Made by a program: the position numbers and the translations under genes. The notes under the pieces were generated by a model. It searched no databases, was not told where the DNA came from, and saw only the letters and a list, made by a program, of their open reading frames with translations. Positions 26,371 to 36,231 of a stretch of 60,409 nt of DNA are shown here, piece after piece (position 1 is the first letter of the stretch; each line of letters starts with the position of its first letter). Origin of the DNA: Bacteroidales bacterium (lineage in GTDB: Bacteria > Bacteroidota > Bacteroidia > Bacteroidales > F082); assembly GCA_024709145.1 (NCBI GenBank), contig JANJXG010000108.1, positions 1 to 60,409 on the forward strand, in the 5' to 3' direction.

Positions 26371-27747
26371 ATGAAGCATCTACTGTTATATGCATCAGCT
26401 CTGTTGATGCTGGCAAGTTGCGGAAACACCAATTCAGGCGAACTTGTTGGTGTGCGTCAGAAATCAAATCCTTTTTATCAACCCGATCCTTACGGCATGG
26501 TTTTCATTCCGCAGGGCAGTTTCACGATGGGAGCCGGCGGTGAAGACATCACATACGGGCAACTGAACCAACCCAAAACAATTTCGGTTTCGGGCTTCTT
26601 CATGGATGAAACAGAGATCACCAACAATGAATACCGCGAATTCGTACAATACGTGCGCGACTCCATTGCCCGAACGCTGCTTGGCGAGGTGAATCCCGAC
26701 ATTTACCTCATTTCGGTGAACGAAAAAACCGGTGAAGAATACGACCCGCCGCATCTCAACTGGAAGCCGGCCATTGAATGGAACAGCAAGGAACAAGATG
26801 TACGTGATGCCCTGGAGGCCATGTTTCTTCCCGATCTGGAACGTTATTTCAGAAGGAAGGAAATCGATACCCGTAAGTTGAATTATGCCTATTACTGGGT
26901 CGATCTTCAGGCAGCTGCCAAGAAAGAATTTGATCAAAACCAGCAATATGACTACCGCAATGCGGGTTTGGCCAATCGCCCGCAAGGGTTAACCAACAGA
27001 TCGGTTTATGTAAAACGGGAGATGATCAACGTATATCCCGACACCCTGGCATGGATTCATGATTATGCCTATTCATTCAACGATCCGCTTACGGAGAAAT
27101 ATTTCTGGCATCCGGCCTACGACCATTATCCGGTTGTTGGTGTGAACTGGAGTCAGGCCCGGGCCTTCTGTGTCTGGCGTACCGAGAAACTTAATGCCTA
27201 CCTGCTTTCACGAAAAGGCGAAGTGGCACTGGCCGAATTCAGGCTTCCCACCGAAGCTGAATGGGAATGGGCTGCCAGTGGCGGCAACTCACTCAACCCC
27301 TACCCCTGGGGAGGACCCTACACCCGCAACGACCAGGGATGTTTCCTGGCCAACTTTAAACCCTTGCGCGGCAATTACATCGCCGACGGCGGATTGCGCA
27401 CCGTCATCGTGGGACATTACCCTCCCAACGATTTTGGTTTGTATGACATGGCAGGTAATGTGGCTGAATGGACCAACAGTGCCTTTGACCCGGCAAGCTA
27501 TAACCTGACCTGGGATATGAACCCCAATTACACCTACAACGCCAGCGAAAACGATCCACCCGTAATGAAAAGAAAGGTGATTCGTGGCGGCTCATGGAAA
27601 GACATTGCCTATTACCTTCAAACGACATCCCGAGCCTATGAATACCAGGATACCGCCAAAAGTTACATCGGTTTCCGTACTATTCAGCCTTACCTGGGAC
27701 GTAACAAAGGTGATAACCCGCTCAAAGCTTCAAGGGTTTACAGATAA
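26371..27747 (+). CDS. gldK: type IX secretion lipoprotein GldK/PorK
   Basis: Starting at 26371 gives a 458-residue lipoprotein (signal ending LMLASC). The body is a formylglycine-generating-enzyme/sulfatase-modifying-factor fold: MVFIPQGSFTMG, DETEITNNEYREFV, LPTEAEWEWAA, NVAEWTNSAF and VIRGGSW. In GldK this fold is structural and forms a periplasmic ring with GldN under the outer membrane. Length agrees with the family. The longer frame to 26224 overlaps porP and is rejected. It is followed 38 bases later by gldL. Confidence 0.95.
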   Translation: MKHLLLYASALLMLASCGNTNSGELVGVRQKSNPFYQPDPYGMVFIPQGSFTMGAGGEDITYGQLNQPKTISVSGFFMDETEITNNEYREFVQYVRDSIARTLLGEVNPDIYLISVNEKTGEEYDPPHLNWKPAIEWNSKEQDVRDALEAMFLPDLERYFRRKEIDTRKLNYAYYWVDLQAAAKKEFDQNQQYDYRNAGLANRPQGLTNRSVYVKREMINVYPDTLAWIHDYAYSFNDPLTEKYFWHPAYDHYPVVGVNWSQARAFCVWRTEKLNAYLLSRKGEVALAEFRLPTEAEWEWAASGGNSLNPYPWGGPYTRNDQGCFLANFKPLRGNYIADGGLRTVIVGHYPPNDFGLYDMAGNVAEWTNSAFDPASYNLTWDMNPNYTYNASENDPPVMKRKVIRGGSWKDIAYYLQTTSRAYEYQDTAKSYIGFRTIQPYLGRNKGDNPLKASRVYR

Positions 27748-27785
27748 TATCAGAACAATTATTCATTTCAATTACATCTATCAAC

Positions 27786-28811
27786 ATGGACTTTAATCAG
27801 TTAGTAAGAAGCAAAAAGTATAAAAACTTCATGTCGAAGCTCTATGGCATCGGAGCGGCTATCGTTATCATCGGAGCTTTGTTCAAAATCAACCACTACA
27901 ACTACGCCAACGAAATGCTCATCATTGGTCTGGGAACCGAAGCCCTGATTTTCCTTTTCTCGGCCTTTGAACCACCACATGTTGAGCCCGACTGGAGCCT
28001 GGTTTATCCACAGCTGGCCGGCATGTACGGTGATACACCTGTTGAACGCGAGCTTCATGGCAAAAAAACAGCTACCCAGCAATTGGATACGATGTTTAAA
28101 GAAGCCAATATTGAAAAGGAAACACTCGAACGACTTGGTCAGGGGCTGAAAAAACTCAGTGAAAATGCCGTTCAGATGGGTCAGATCAGCAATGCTGTGG
28201 TTGCAACCAACGAATATGTTGACAGCATGAAAAATGCTACCAAATCAGCCGGAGAATTGTCAGGATCATACAAAAAAGCCTCTGAAGTGCTGAGCAAAGA
28301 TGCGACAGCTTCGGTTGATTACATTACCAATATGAAGTCGGCCTCCGACAGTGCTTCCAGGTTAAGTTCAGCCTACGCACAGGCTGCCAATGTGTTGCAA
28401 ACCGAAGTAAAGTCAACCGAAGAATTTGCCAATACCGTCAAAACAGCTTCGGCTTCAGCCAAACAACTCGCTGACGCTTACACAAAATCAGCTTCGATGA
28501 TTAAAACATCTGTTGAAGCACTCGATTTCGGATCGGTTGAAAGTGCTTCTTACAACAAGCAATTGCAGCAAATTGCCAAAAACATGGCTGCACTCAACAG
28601 TGTGTATGAGCTTCAGCTTCAGGGAACCGGAAAAGCAGCCGAAACTTCTGATAAGCTCTACAAAACTATGACCGAATATTTGGAGAAAGTGAATCAAACA
28701 GCTGCAAACACTGGTCAACTCAATCAAAATATTGCCGAACTCAACAGCAAAATCAGCGCCATGAACAAGGTTTACGGCAATATGCTGACTGCAATGAATT
28801 TCAAGGCCTAA
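27786..28811 (+). CDS. gldL: type IX secretion motor protein GldL/PorL
   Basis: The 341-residue inner-membrane protein has two N-terminal transmembrane helices (about 17-35 and 42-60) and a long cytoplasmic coiled-coil tail rich in Ala, Ser, Lys and Asn with repeating NTG/SAS segments. GldL and GldM form the proton-driven motor of the T9SS. The hairpin motif GLGTEALIFLFSAFEPP and the following EPDWSLVYPQL are typical. A protonatable Glu (in GTEA) sits in helix 2, as expected for the motor. Confidence 0.95.
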   Translation: MDFNQLVRSKKYKNFMSKLYGIGAAIVIIGALFKINHYNYANEMLIIGLGTEALIFLFSAFEPPHVEPDWSLVYPQLAGMYGDTPVERELHGKKTATQQLDTMFKEANIEKETLERLGQGLKKLSENAVQMGQISNAVVATNEYVDSMKNATKSAGELSGSYKKASEVLSKDATASVDYITNMKSASDSASRLSSAYAQAANVLQTEVKSTEEFANTVKTASASAKQLADAYTKSASMIKTSVEALDFGSVESASYNKQLQQIAKNMAALNSVYELQLQGTGKAAETSDKLYKTMTEYLEKVNQTAANTGQLNQNIAELNSKISAMNKVYGNMLTAMNFKA

Positions 28812-28848
28812 GCCTTTATACCTAAACAAGTTAAGACAATTATAGCCC

Positions 28849-30510
28849 ATGGCAGGATATAAAGAAACCCCAAGGCAAAAGATGATCGGTATGCTCTATC
28901 TGGTGCTTACCGCGCTTTTGGCACTCAATGTGTCAAAAGATATTCTGGATGCCTTTTTGGTGGTCAATGAAGGAATGGTGAGCACAAACGTGCGATTTGA
29001 AAGCAAGGTGGCCACCGTTTACAGCCGTTTTGAAAGCCAGTACAATCTCAATCCCGGTAAGGTTGGTGAATATTGGGAAAAGGCAAAGGAACTCAGGTTA
29101 CGCAGCCAGCAGCTGATCCACTACCTCGATTCAGTGCAACTGGAGGTGGTGAGCCGGTCGGAGCGAAAAAGCCACGAAGAAGTGAAGTCACTCTATTATG
29201 CGAAAGTACAGTTGCCCGACTTCAGAAACCAGGGAGATTTGCGTGACCGAGATTTCCTTGATCTTTCGCTTGTTCCCTCACGCGACAAATACGATGAAGC
29301 CACCAATTATATGATTGGTCCCAATAAAAACGGGGAAGCATATACCATGGCCAAAAAAATTGAGGAATACAGGCAGTTTGTTCTAGGCATTGTGGGAGAA
29401 AATAATGCCGATAAGATCGGTCTCAACACTCACGAAAAGTTTAAGGACGCCTCCGGTGTAACACAGGACTGGATGTATTACAATTTTTACCACACCATTC
29501 TTGCTGCCAACGTAACCATTCTGAATAAAATTGTTACCGAAGTTCAAAGTGCTGAATTTGATGCTGTTAACAGGTTGTTTGAAAATATCACCGAGAAGGA
29601 TTACAAATTCGACCGGTTATCGGCAGAGGTAATTCCCAATTCGACTTATATTTTGAAAGGTCAAAACTATGAGGCCACTGTTATACTAACTGCTTATGAT
29701 TCAAAAACTCAGTCAGAGGTTAAAATAGTTCGCGGAGCCTCTGCCATCAACGATGGAAACATCGGTGGAGCTCAGGTTTTCAAAAGTGAGAACGGTGTTG
29801 TCAGGCTATCATTCCCCGGACAAACAGAAGGTCCACAACGGTATGCCGGCGTCATCGAGGTGAGAGACCCGTTGACCCAGGAATTGAAGAGACACCCTTT
29901 CGATGCCCAATACATTGTTGCACCGCCCTCGCTCACTGTTGCTCCTTTGAAAATGAATATCCTTTATTCAGGTCTCAAAAATCCGATCTCAATCAGTGCT
30001 CCCGGCATTCCCAACGAACAAATCGTTCCATCCATTTCGAAAGGCAAAATCATACGCAATGCCAATGGAAACTGGGATGTTGAAGTGCCGGCAGGCGAAC
30101 GCACCACCACCATCAGCGCAGCTGCAAATGTTGATGGAAAAAGCCTTCCGCTTGGAAGTTTTGAGTTCCGGATTAAGCGTGTACCAGATCCGATAGCCAA
30201 AATTGCAGACCTCACCGATGGTACGATCGACAAAAACCGTCTGTTGGCCTCGAGGGCTATCATTCCCGAAATGGTTGATTTTGACTTTGAAGGATTTCAT
30301 TTTGAAATTGTTTCCTACGAACTTTCAACCTATCGTGGCACCGAGCTTCAGCGTACCGGCACCGTACGCGGCAATGTGTTCAACGACGCCGTTTCGAATC
30401 TGATTAAAAATGCAGGCCGTGGGCAGCGCCTTTATTTTGAAAGAATTCAAGCCAAAGGACCTGACGGAACAATGCGTACCCTTAACCCTATCAACCTCGA
30501 AATCAATTAA
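28849..30510 (+). CDS. gldM: type IX secretion motor protein GldM/PorM
   Basis: The 553-residue protein has one N-terminal transmembrane helix (about 13-30, MLYLVLTALLALNVSKDIL) and a long periplasmic part made of four beta-rich domains. It links the GldL stator to the GldKN ring. The TPRQKMIG lead and the CTD ending in GPDGTMRTLNPINLEI are typical. It is 37 bases after gldL and 15 before gldN, so all four genes form one transcript. Confidence 0.96.
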   Translation: MAGYKETPRQKMIGMLYLVLTALLALNVSKDILDAFLVVNEGMVSTNVRFESKVATVYSRFESQYNLNPGKVGEYWEKAKELRLRSQQLIHYLDSVQLEVVSRSERKSHEEVKSLYYAKVQLPDFRNQGDLRDRDFLDLSLVPSRDKYDEATNYMIGPNKNGEAYTMAKKIEEYRQFVLGIVGENNADKIGLNTHEKFKDASGVTQDWMYYNFYHTILAANVTILNKIVTEVQSAEFDAVNRLFENITEKDYKFDRLSAEVIPNSTYILKGQNYEATVILTAYDSKTQSEVKIVRGASAINDGNIGGAQVFKSENGVVRLSFPGQTEGPQRYAGVIEVRDPLTQELKRHPFDAQYIVAPPSLTVAPLKMNILYSGLKNPISISAPGIPNEQIVPSISKGKIIRNANGNWDVEVPAGERTTTISAAANVDGKSLPLGSFEFRIKRVPDPIAKIADLTDGTIDKNRLLASRAIIPEMVDFDFEGFHFEIVSYELSTYRGTELQRTGTVRGNVFNDAVSNLIKNAGRGQRLYFERIQAKGPDGTMRTLNPINLEIN

Positions 30511-30525
30511 TCTAAGCATCATACC

Positions 30526-31377
30526 ATGATTAAAAGAATCATTTTCAGCTTATTTGTCGTCCAGCTACTAACCTGGGGCGGCATACGCATTCAAGCTCAG
30601 ATCCTGGACGAAAGTCCCAAAGACGGGCTGTTTGCTGACAATGGCATGATCGAAAAAGATCCAATACCACTACCTACCATCAGGGTGGCTGATGTTACCT
30701 GGCAAAAAAGGGTCTGGCGGGAAATCGATTTCCGGCAGAAACTCAACCAGCCGTTTTATTATCCACTGGAGTCGCACAACAACTGGCGCAGCTTCATCAA
30801 TGTGGTGATGGATGGTCTGAAAGAACGTAAGTTCAGGGCCTATGATATCAGCAACACCGATGAATTGCTGGTTCCCATCACCTACAGCGAAATCATTGCC
30901 AAACAAACCGACACCAGTTTTGTGCGTGAACGCCGGCCTTATCCACCCTACGAAGAATACGACACCGTCATTATCCGTCAGTTCGACCCTTCAAAGGTGA
31001 TGCGTCTGCGACTCAAGGAGGATTGGTATTTTGACAAACAACGTTCCCAGCTGATGGTTCGCATCATTGCTTTCTGTCCGGTGATGATTGTTGAAAAAGA
31101 TGGCAAAGAATTTACCCAGCCTCTTTTCTGGATTTCCTACGACCAGGCCCGAAAAGTGATGGCACAGGCGCAGGTATTCAACCGCCACAACTCAGCCGAA
31201 CGCCGCACCTATGACGAAATTTTCCTGAAACGGATGTTTGAAAGCTATATATACAAAGAAGAAAATGTCTACGACCGCCGCATCAATCAATATGCAACCG
31301 GTTTGGATGCCTTGCTCGAATCGGAACGCGTGAAAATGGACATCTTCAATTTCGAACATGATCTTTGGGAGTATTAA
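30526..31377 (+). CDS. gldN: type IX secretion protein GldN/PorN
   Basis: The 283-residue periplasmic protein starts with a signal peptide (cleavage after RIQAQ). It partners GldK in the ring complex. Family segments are KRVWREIDFRQKLNQPFYYP, LVPITYSEI and RTYDEIFLKRMFESYI. It ends the porP-gldKLMN operon and is followed by an intrinsic terminator. Confidence 0.95.
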   Translation: MIKRIIFSLFVVQLLTWGGIRIQAQILDESPKDGLFADNGMIEKDPIPLPTIRVADVTWQKRVWREIDFRQKLNQPFYYPLESHNNWRSFINVVMDGLKERKFRAYDISNTDELLVPITYSEIIAKQTDTSFVRERRPYPPYEEYDTVIIRQFDPSKVMRLRLKEDWYFDKQRSQLMVRIIAFCPVMIVEKDGKEFTQPLFWISYDQARKVMAQAQVFNRHNSAERRTYDEIFLKRMFESYIYKEENVYDRRINQYATGLDALLESERVKMDIFNFEHDLWEY

Positions 31378-31399
31378 GACCCCATCTTCAGAACTACCA

Positions 31400-31426
31400 A
31401 AGCCTTGCCAAACGCAGGGCTTTTTT
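31400..31426 (+). terminator. intrinsic terminator of the T9SS operon
   Basis: AAGCCTTG (31400-31407) pairs with CAGGGCTT (31415-31422) with one G-T wobble and a 7-base loop, followed by a T run to 31426. Confidence 0.8.
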
Positions 31427-31478
31427 GTTTTAAAAAAGGACGTAATTTAGCCCTCACAAATCTATCGCTTCACGAACA

Positions 31479-33581
31479 TTGAACCAGCTGTCCGACAATA
31501 AAATCGAATTTCTGAAAGGTGTAGGCCCCAAAAAAGCACTCATCCTGCAAAAAGAGCTGGGTATCTTCACTTTTGAGGATTTGCTGCTGTGCTTCCCTTT
31601 CAGATATGTCGACAAAAGCAGGATTCACAAAGCCGCTGAGATCAACGACGACAATGTTTATTACCAGCTTCTGGGCACAGTCAGCAAAATTAAGGCTCAT
31701 GGTGCGCCACGCACCAACAGGATAACAGCCGAATTTACGGATGAAAGCGGGATCATCGAATTGGTTTGGTTCAAAGGCCTCAGCTGGATAAAAACGAGGT
31801 TCCAGCCCGGAAAACAATATGTTATCTTCGGAAAAGCATCGGTATTTAATAACAAATTCAATTTTGTTCATCCTGAAGTAGAAGACTACAATCCGGATGA
31901 TTTCACCCTTGGTGAGAGTTTGCAAGGGGTTTACAACACCAGTGAAACGATGAAAAATCATGGTTTGGGAACGCGTCAGATCGCCCGACTGGTTAAAACC
32001 TTGCTCTTTCAGTTCCATCAGCAGATTCCTGAAGTGCTGCCCGGACCTGTGCTGAAACAGCACGGGCTGCTGAGCCGCGACGAGGCACTGCATCACATCC
32101 ACCTGCCCGCTGATGCCTCGATGCTTCAAAAGGCAACCGACAGGCTCAAATTTGAAGAATACTTTTTCTTCCAGCTTCATTTGCTTCACAACAAACTACA
32201 GCACGACAAAACCATCGAAGGATTTCGTTTTGCAAGTGTCGGACAACTTTTCAACACGTTCTATCATAAGCATTTACCTTTTCCGCTCACCAATGCCCAA
32301 AAGCGTGTCATCCGTGAAATCCGAACCGACCTGGGTTCGGGCCGGCAAATGAACAGATTGCTTCAGGGGGATGTTGGCAGCGGCAAAACCATTGTGGCTT
32401 TTATGGTTATATTGCTTGCACTCGACAATGGATTCCAGGCTGCACTCATGGCGCCAACAGAAATACTTGCAAACCAGCATTACAGTTCAATCCTAGAATA
32501 TGCACACGATTTACGTGTCAGCATTGCCCTGCTAACCGGCTCCACACGTCAGAAAGAGCGGCAGCAGCTGCACCGCAGGCTACAGGATGGAAGCCTTCAG
32601 CTGCTGATCGGTACACATGCGTTGATAGAAGATACGGTAATTTTCGACAATCTTGGTTTGGTAGTAATCGACGAGCAACACCGCTTTGGGGTAGCCCAAC
32701 GCGCCAGGATGTATGAAAAAAGCAGCTCCCCTCCGCATATACTGGTGATGACGGCGACACCCATTCCCCGCACCCTGGCCATGACACAATATGGCGACCT
32801 CGATTATTCGCAGATTGACGAGCTGCCACCAGGACGAAAACCTGTCGAGACCATTCACCTATACCAAAGTCAGCGGCTGCGGATGATCGGTTTCATCCGA
32901 AAGCAAATACAGCTTGGACGTCAGATTTATATGGTTTACCCGCTGATCAAGGAATCAGAAAAAATGGATCTGATCAACCTGATGGAAGGATATGAGGCTT
33001 TGTTGCGCGACTTCCCCGAACCGGAATACCGGATCTGCATGGTACACGGACAGATGAAAGCGGAAGACAAAGACTTTGAGATGCAGCGTTTTGTGAAAGG
33101 ACAGGCACACATCATGGTGGCTACAACGGTGATCGAAGTTGGTGTGAATATTCCAAATGCCTCGGTAATGGTGATAGAACATGCCGACCGCTTTGGGCTT
33201 TCACAGCTTCACCAGCTGAGAGGAAGGGTTGGCCGGGGCGCAGATCAGTCCTACTGCATTCTGATGACAGATTTTAAACTCACTGCCGATGGACGAAAAC
33301 GCATGCAGACAATGGTTGAAACCAATGATGGATTTAAAATCGCCGAGGTTGATCTCCAGCTTCGTGGCCCCGGCGAAACACAGGGAACCCGTCAATCGGG
33401 TGCACTTGAGTTCAAACTTGGCAACCTGGCCAAAGACGAAACCCTCATCCGGACAGTAAGAAAAACAGTATTCGACCTTCTTGATCGGGACAACAAACTT
33501 CAACAAGGCGAAAACCACTGTGCCAAAGCATATTACGAAAAATTATATAAAAAACAATTCGACTGGAGTCTTATCGGATAA
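31479..33581 (+). CDS. recG: ATP-dependent DNA helicase RecG
   Basis: The 700-residue superfamily 2 helicase regresses stalled replication forks and moves branched DNA. It has the N-terminal wedge/OB domain, Walker A GDVGSGKT, the DEQH box (VIDEQHRFG), TATPIPRTLAMT, and the C-terminal helicase core with VGVNIPNASVMVIEHADRFG and LRGRVGRG. The start is TTG at 31479. A weaker promoter-like TAATTTAG at 31443 precedes it. There is no upstream in-frame ATG. Confidence 0.95.
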   Translation: MNQLSDNKIEFLKGVGPKKALILQKELGIFTFEDLLLCFPFRYVDKSRIHKAAEINDDNVYYQLLGTVSKIKAHGAPRTNRITAEFTDESGIIELVWFKGLSWIKTRFQPGKQYVIFGKASVFNNKFNFVHPEVEDYNPDDFTLGESLQGVYNTSETMKNHGLGTRQIARLVKTLLFQFHQQIPEVLPGPVLKQHGLLSRDEALHHIHLPADASMLQKATDRLKFEEYFFFQLHLLHNKLQHDKTIEGFRFASVGQLFNTFYHKHLPFPLTNAQKRVIREIRTDLGSGRQMNRLLQGDVGSGKTIVAFMVILLALDNGFQAALMAPTEILANQHYSSILEYAHDLRVSIALLTGSTRQKERQQLHRRLQDGSLQLLIGTHALIEDTVIFDNLGLVVIDEQHRFGVAQRARMYEKSSSPPHILVMTATPIPRTLAMTQYGDLDYSQIDELPPGRKPVETIHLYQSQRLRMIGFIRKQIQLGRQIYMVYPLIKESEKMDLINLMEGYEALLRDFPEPEYRICMVHGQMKAEDKDFEMQRFVKGQAHIMVATTVIEVGVNIPNASVMVIEHADRFGLSQLHQLRGRVGRGADQSYCILMTDFKLTADGRKRMQTMVETNDGFKIAEVDLQLRGPGETQGTRQSGALEFKLGNLAKDETLIRTVRKTVFDLLDRDNKLQQGENHCAKAYYEKLYKKQFDWSLIG

Positions 33582-33689
33582 CCCCAAAGCCACAGATCTG
33601 AGCCGGCATCAGCCATTTACCAAGCGGGAGAAGGCTGACAAAACCAAGAATCATTTGAACTCATACATGACAGTTTGACATTTTATACC

Positions 33690-33697
33690 TAATTTTG
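33690..33697 (+). promoter_or_regulatory. -7 box of pheT
   Basis: TAATTTTG at 33690-33697 matches TAnnTTTG and predicts transcription about 15 bases before the pheT ATG (33718). An upstream TTTG (33674-33677) is closer than usual (12 bases). Confidence 0.4.
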
Positions 33698-33717
33698 TGG
33701 CCCTCAAACAATGAAAA

Positions 33718-36183
33718 ATGAAGATTTCGTATAATTGGCTCAAGCAATACCTTGCTGTCGATCTCGACGCTGAAACAGCCGGACAGGCGCTCACTTCGGC
33801 CGGACTTGAAGTGGAAGACATCATCCCTTTTGAATCGGTGAAAGGCAGCCTCGAAGGGGTTGTGACGGCAAAAGTGGTCAGCTGCCAACGCCACCCCAAT
33901 GCCGACAAACTTAGTTTAACTACCGTTGATACAGGAACAGGTGAATTGCTAAGCATCGTGTGTGGGGCACCCAATGTTGCAGCCGGGCAAAAAGTGCTTG
34001 TTGCCACGGTTGGCACCACCATTTACAAGGGAGATGAAAGTTTCCAGATTAAAAAAAGCAAAATCAGGGGAGAACTCTCCGAGGGGATGATCTGTGCAGA
34101 AGACGAACTCGGTTTAGGCGATTCCCACGAGGGCATTCTGGTTTTGGCTGACGACACCCCGGTAGGTCAACCCGCCTCGTCAATCTTTAAAGTAGAAAAA
34201 GACGAGGTGTTCGAGATCGGGTTGACACCCAACAGATCGGATGCCGCTTCACACATTGGTGTTGCGCGCGACCTGGCAGCAATCCTCAACCACCGCAGCT
34301 CGTCGGCCAATTACAAAATGTTCATGCCATCCGTTGATGCATTCAAAACTGATCTTACCGACCTCAATATTGAAGTAGAAGTTGCTGATCCTGAAGCTTG
34401 TCCACGATACAGCGGGCTCACCATCAGTGGCATTAAAATACAGCCATCGCCCGAGTGGCTTGTCAACAGGCTGAAAGCGATTGGTGTGAGACCCATCAAC
34501 AATGTGGTTGATGTAACGAATTTTGTGCTTTTTGAGACCGGTCAACCCCTTCATGCCTTTGATGCCGCTGCGATTAAAGGAAATAAAGTGATCGTGAAAA
34601 AGCTGCCCGCAGGCACGGCCTTTGTAACCCTCGATGGTGTTGAGCGCAAACTCAGCGGACACGATCTGATGATTTGCAATGAAAACGAAGGCATGTGCAT
34701 CGGGGGTGTTTTTGGCGGTTTGAGTTCAGGCGTAACAGAAACCACCACAGCGATTTTCCTCGAAAGTGCCTGCTTCGATGCCAAAACGATCCGAAAAACA
34801 TCCAGGTTCCATGGTTTGCAAACCGACGCATCCTTCCGCTTTGAAAGAGGTACCGATCCCAACATCACCCTTTTTGCCCTTCAGCGTGCTGCCCTGCTCA
34901 TCCTGGAAGTGGCAGGAGGACATATCTCGTCAGAAATCAAAGACGTTTATCCTCAGGTTATTAAACCAGTTACCGTGCTTTTTTCATTTGACTATCTGGA
35001 TAAAATTGCCGGACAACACATCGACCGCCAACAAGCACTGAGAATTATCAACAACCTTGGAATAAAAACCCATACTCAAACAGAGAATGAGGTATTGCTT
35101 GAAATTCCCACCTTCAAAGTTGATGTGTACAGACCTGCTGATGTGGTTGAAGAGGTGTTACGTGTTTACGGTTACGACAACATACAGATTCCTGAAAAAC
35201 TCAACGCCTCAGTGAATATCAGTGAAGGACTTGAACCCGACAAGATTCAGCACGCGGTGGCTGATATGCTGGCAGCCAACGGCTATTATGAGATGATGAA
35301 TAACTCGCTCACGCGGTCGGAATACACAACAAAACATCCGGCTTTCGACGAGTCACGCAATGTGGTGATGCTCAACCCTCTCAGCAAGGACCTTGATGTG
35401 TTGCGGCAGAGTCTTCTTTTTGGAGGACTGGAAACCATCGCTTACAACCAAAACAGAAAAATCAGCGACTTAAGGCTTTTTGAGTTTGGAAAGGTCTACC
35501 AATATCAGGCTGAAACTGCCAAATCAGATACCAGCGATCTTGCCCCCTATCATGAGCATCTTTGCCTTGATGTTTTCCTCACTGGTAGTCGTGAGGCAGA
35601 AAACTGGAATGCCAAAGATTCGGCTGTCGACTTCTTCGACCTGAAACAGACCGTTGAAAGTATTCTTTCCAAACTCAGGATTGACGATTCCAAACTACGA
35701 ACATCAAGCTTCAGCGATGGCATTTTTGAAACCGGTCTGACTTATCTATACAATGGGCAAATCCTCCTGCAATCCGGTCAACTCAACCAGACAACTCTTA
35801 AAACCTTTGATATCAGGAAGCCTGTTTTTTATGCCACCATCAACTGGTCCATGCTTCTCAACATCCTTCCCGAGCGCGGAATACGCTATGTACCCGTACC
35901 AAAATATCCGGCTGTACGACGCGACCTCGCCCTGGTTGTAGACAAGCATCTGCGCTTTGAAACCCTTGAAAGCATTGCATTTAAAACAGAGCCGAAGTTA
36001 TTAAAAGCTGTCCGGATCTTCGATATATATGAGGGAGACAAGATTCCGGCTGGTAAAAAATCATATGCATTGAGTTTTACGCTACAGGACAACGAAAGCA
36101 CACTTACTGACAAAGTGATTGACAAAACGATGCAAAAACTGCTCAACGCTTTTGAACAACAAAGTGGTGCAATCTTGCGTTAA
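33718..36183 (+). CDS. pheT: phenylalanyl-tRNA synthetase beta subunit
   Basis: The 821-residue subunit pairs with PheS to charge tRNA-Phe. Domain order is normal: N-terminal KISYNWLKQYL, the EMAP-II-like tRNA-binding domain (about 40-150, SIVCGAPN), the B3/B4 editing region, B5, the catalytic-like B6-B7 and the C-terminal FDX-ACB domain (YPAVRRDLALVV). pheS is not adjacent, which is common in this phylum. A seven-codon ATG-to-TAA frame (33711-33734) overlaps the start. Confidence 0.96.
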   Translation: MKISYNWLKQYLAVDLDAETAGQALTSAGLEVEDIIPFESVKGSLEGVVTAKVVSCQRHPNADKLSLTTVDTGTGELLSIVCGAPNVAAGQKVLVATVGTTIYKGDESFQIKKSKIRGELSEGMICAEDELGLGDSHEGILVLADDTPVGQPASSIFKVEKDEVFEIGLTPNRSDAASHIGVARDLAAILNHRSSSANYKMFMPSVDAFKTDLTDLNIEVEVADPEACPRYSGLTISGIKIQPSPEWLVNRLKAIGVRPINNVVDVTNFVLFETGQPLHAFDAAAIKGNKVIVKKLPAGTAFVTLDGVERKLSGHDLMICNENEGMCIGGVFGGLSSGVTETTTAIFLESACFDAKTIRKTSRFHGLQTDASFRFERGTDPNITLFALQRAALLILEVAGGHISSEIKDVYPQVIKPVTVLFSFDYLDKIAGQHIDRQQALRIINNLGIKTHTQTENEVLLEIPTFKVDVYRPADVVEEVLRVYGYDNIQIPEKLNASVNISEGLEPDKIQHAVADMLAANGYYEMMNNSLTRSEYTTKHPAFDESRNVVMLNPLSKDLDVLRQSLLFGGLETIAYNQNRKISDLRLFEFGKVYQYQAETAKSDTSDLAPYHEHLCLDVFLTGSREAENWNAKDSAVDFFDLKQTVESILSKLRIDDSKLRTSSFSDGIFETGLTYLYNGQILLQSGQLNQTTLKTFDIRKPVFYATINWSMLLNILPERGIRYVPVPKYPAVRRDLALVVDKHLRFETLESIAFKTEPKLLKAVRIFDIYEGDKIPAGKKSYALSFTLQDNESTLTDKVIDKTMQKLLNAFEQQSGAILR

Positions 36184-36205
36184 TATCACAAAAACTTTAT
36201 CTTTG
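36175..36205 (+). promoter_or_regulatory. promoter of the sigma-54 activator operon
   Basis: TTG at 36175-36177 and TATCTTTG at 36198-36205 are 20 bases apart, just across the pheT stop. This is a full TTG / TAnnTTTG promoter placed about 20 bases before the predicted transcript start and about 27 bases before the ATG at 36232. Confidence 0.55.
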
Positions 36206-36231
36206 TTATTGACTTTCAACAACTTTTAATC

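Noticed and set aside
31470-32189. A 239-residue minus-strand frame opposite recG
   Set aside because: Antisense shadow of a conserved helicase frame.
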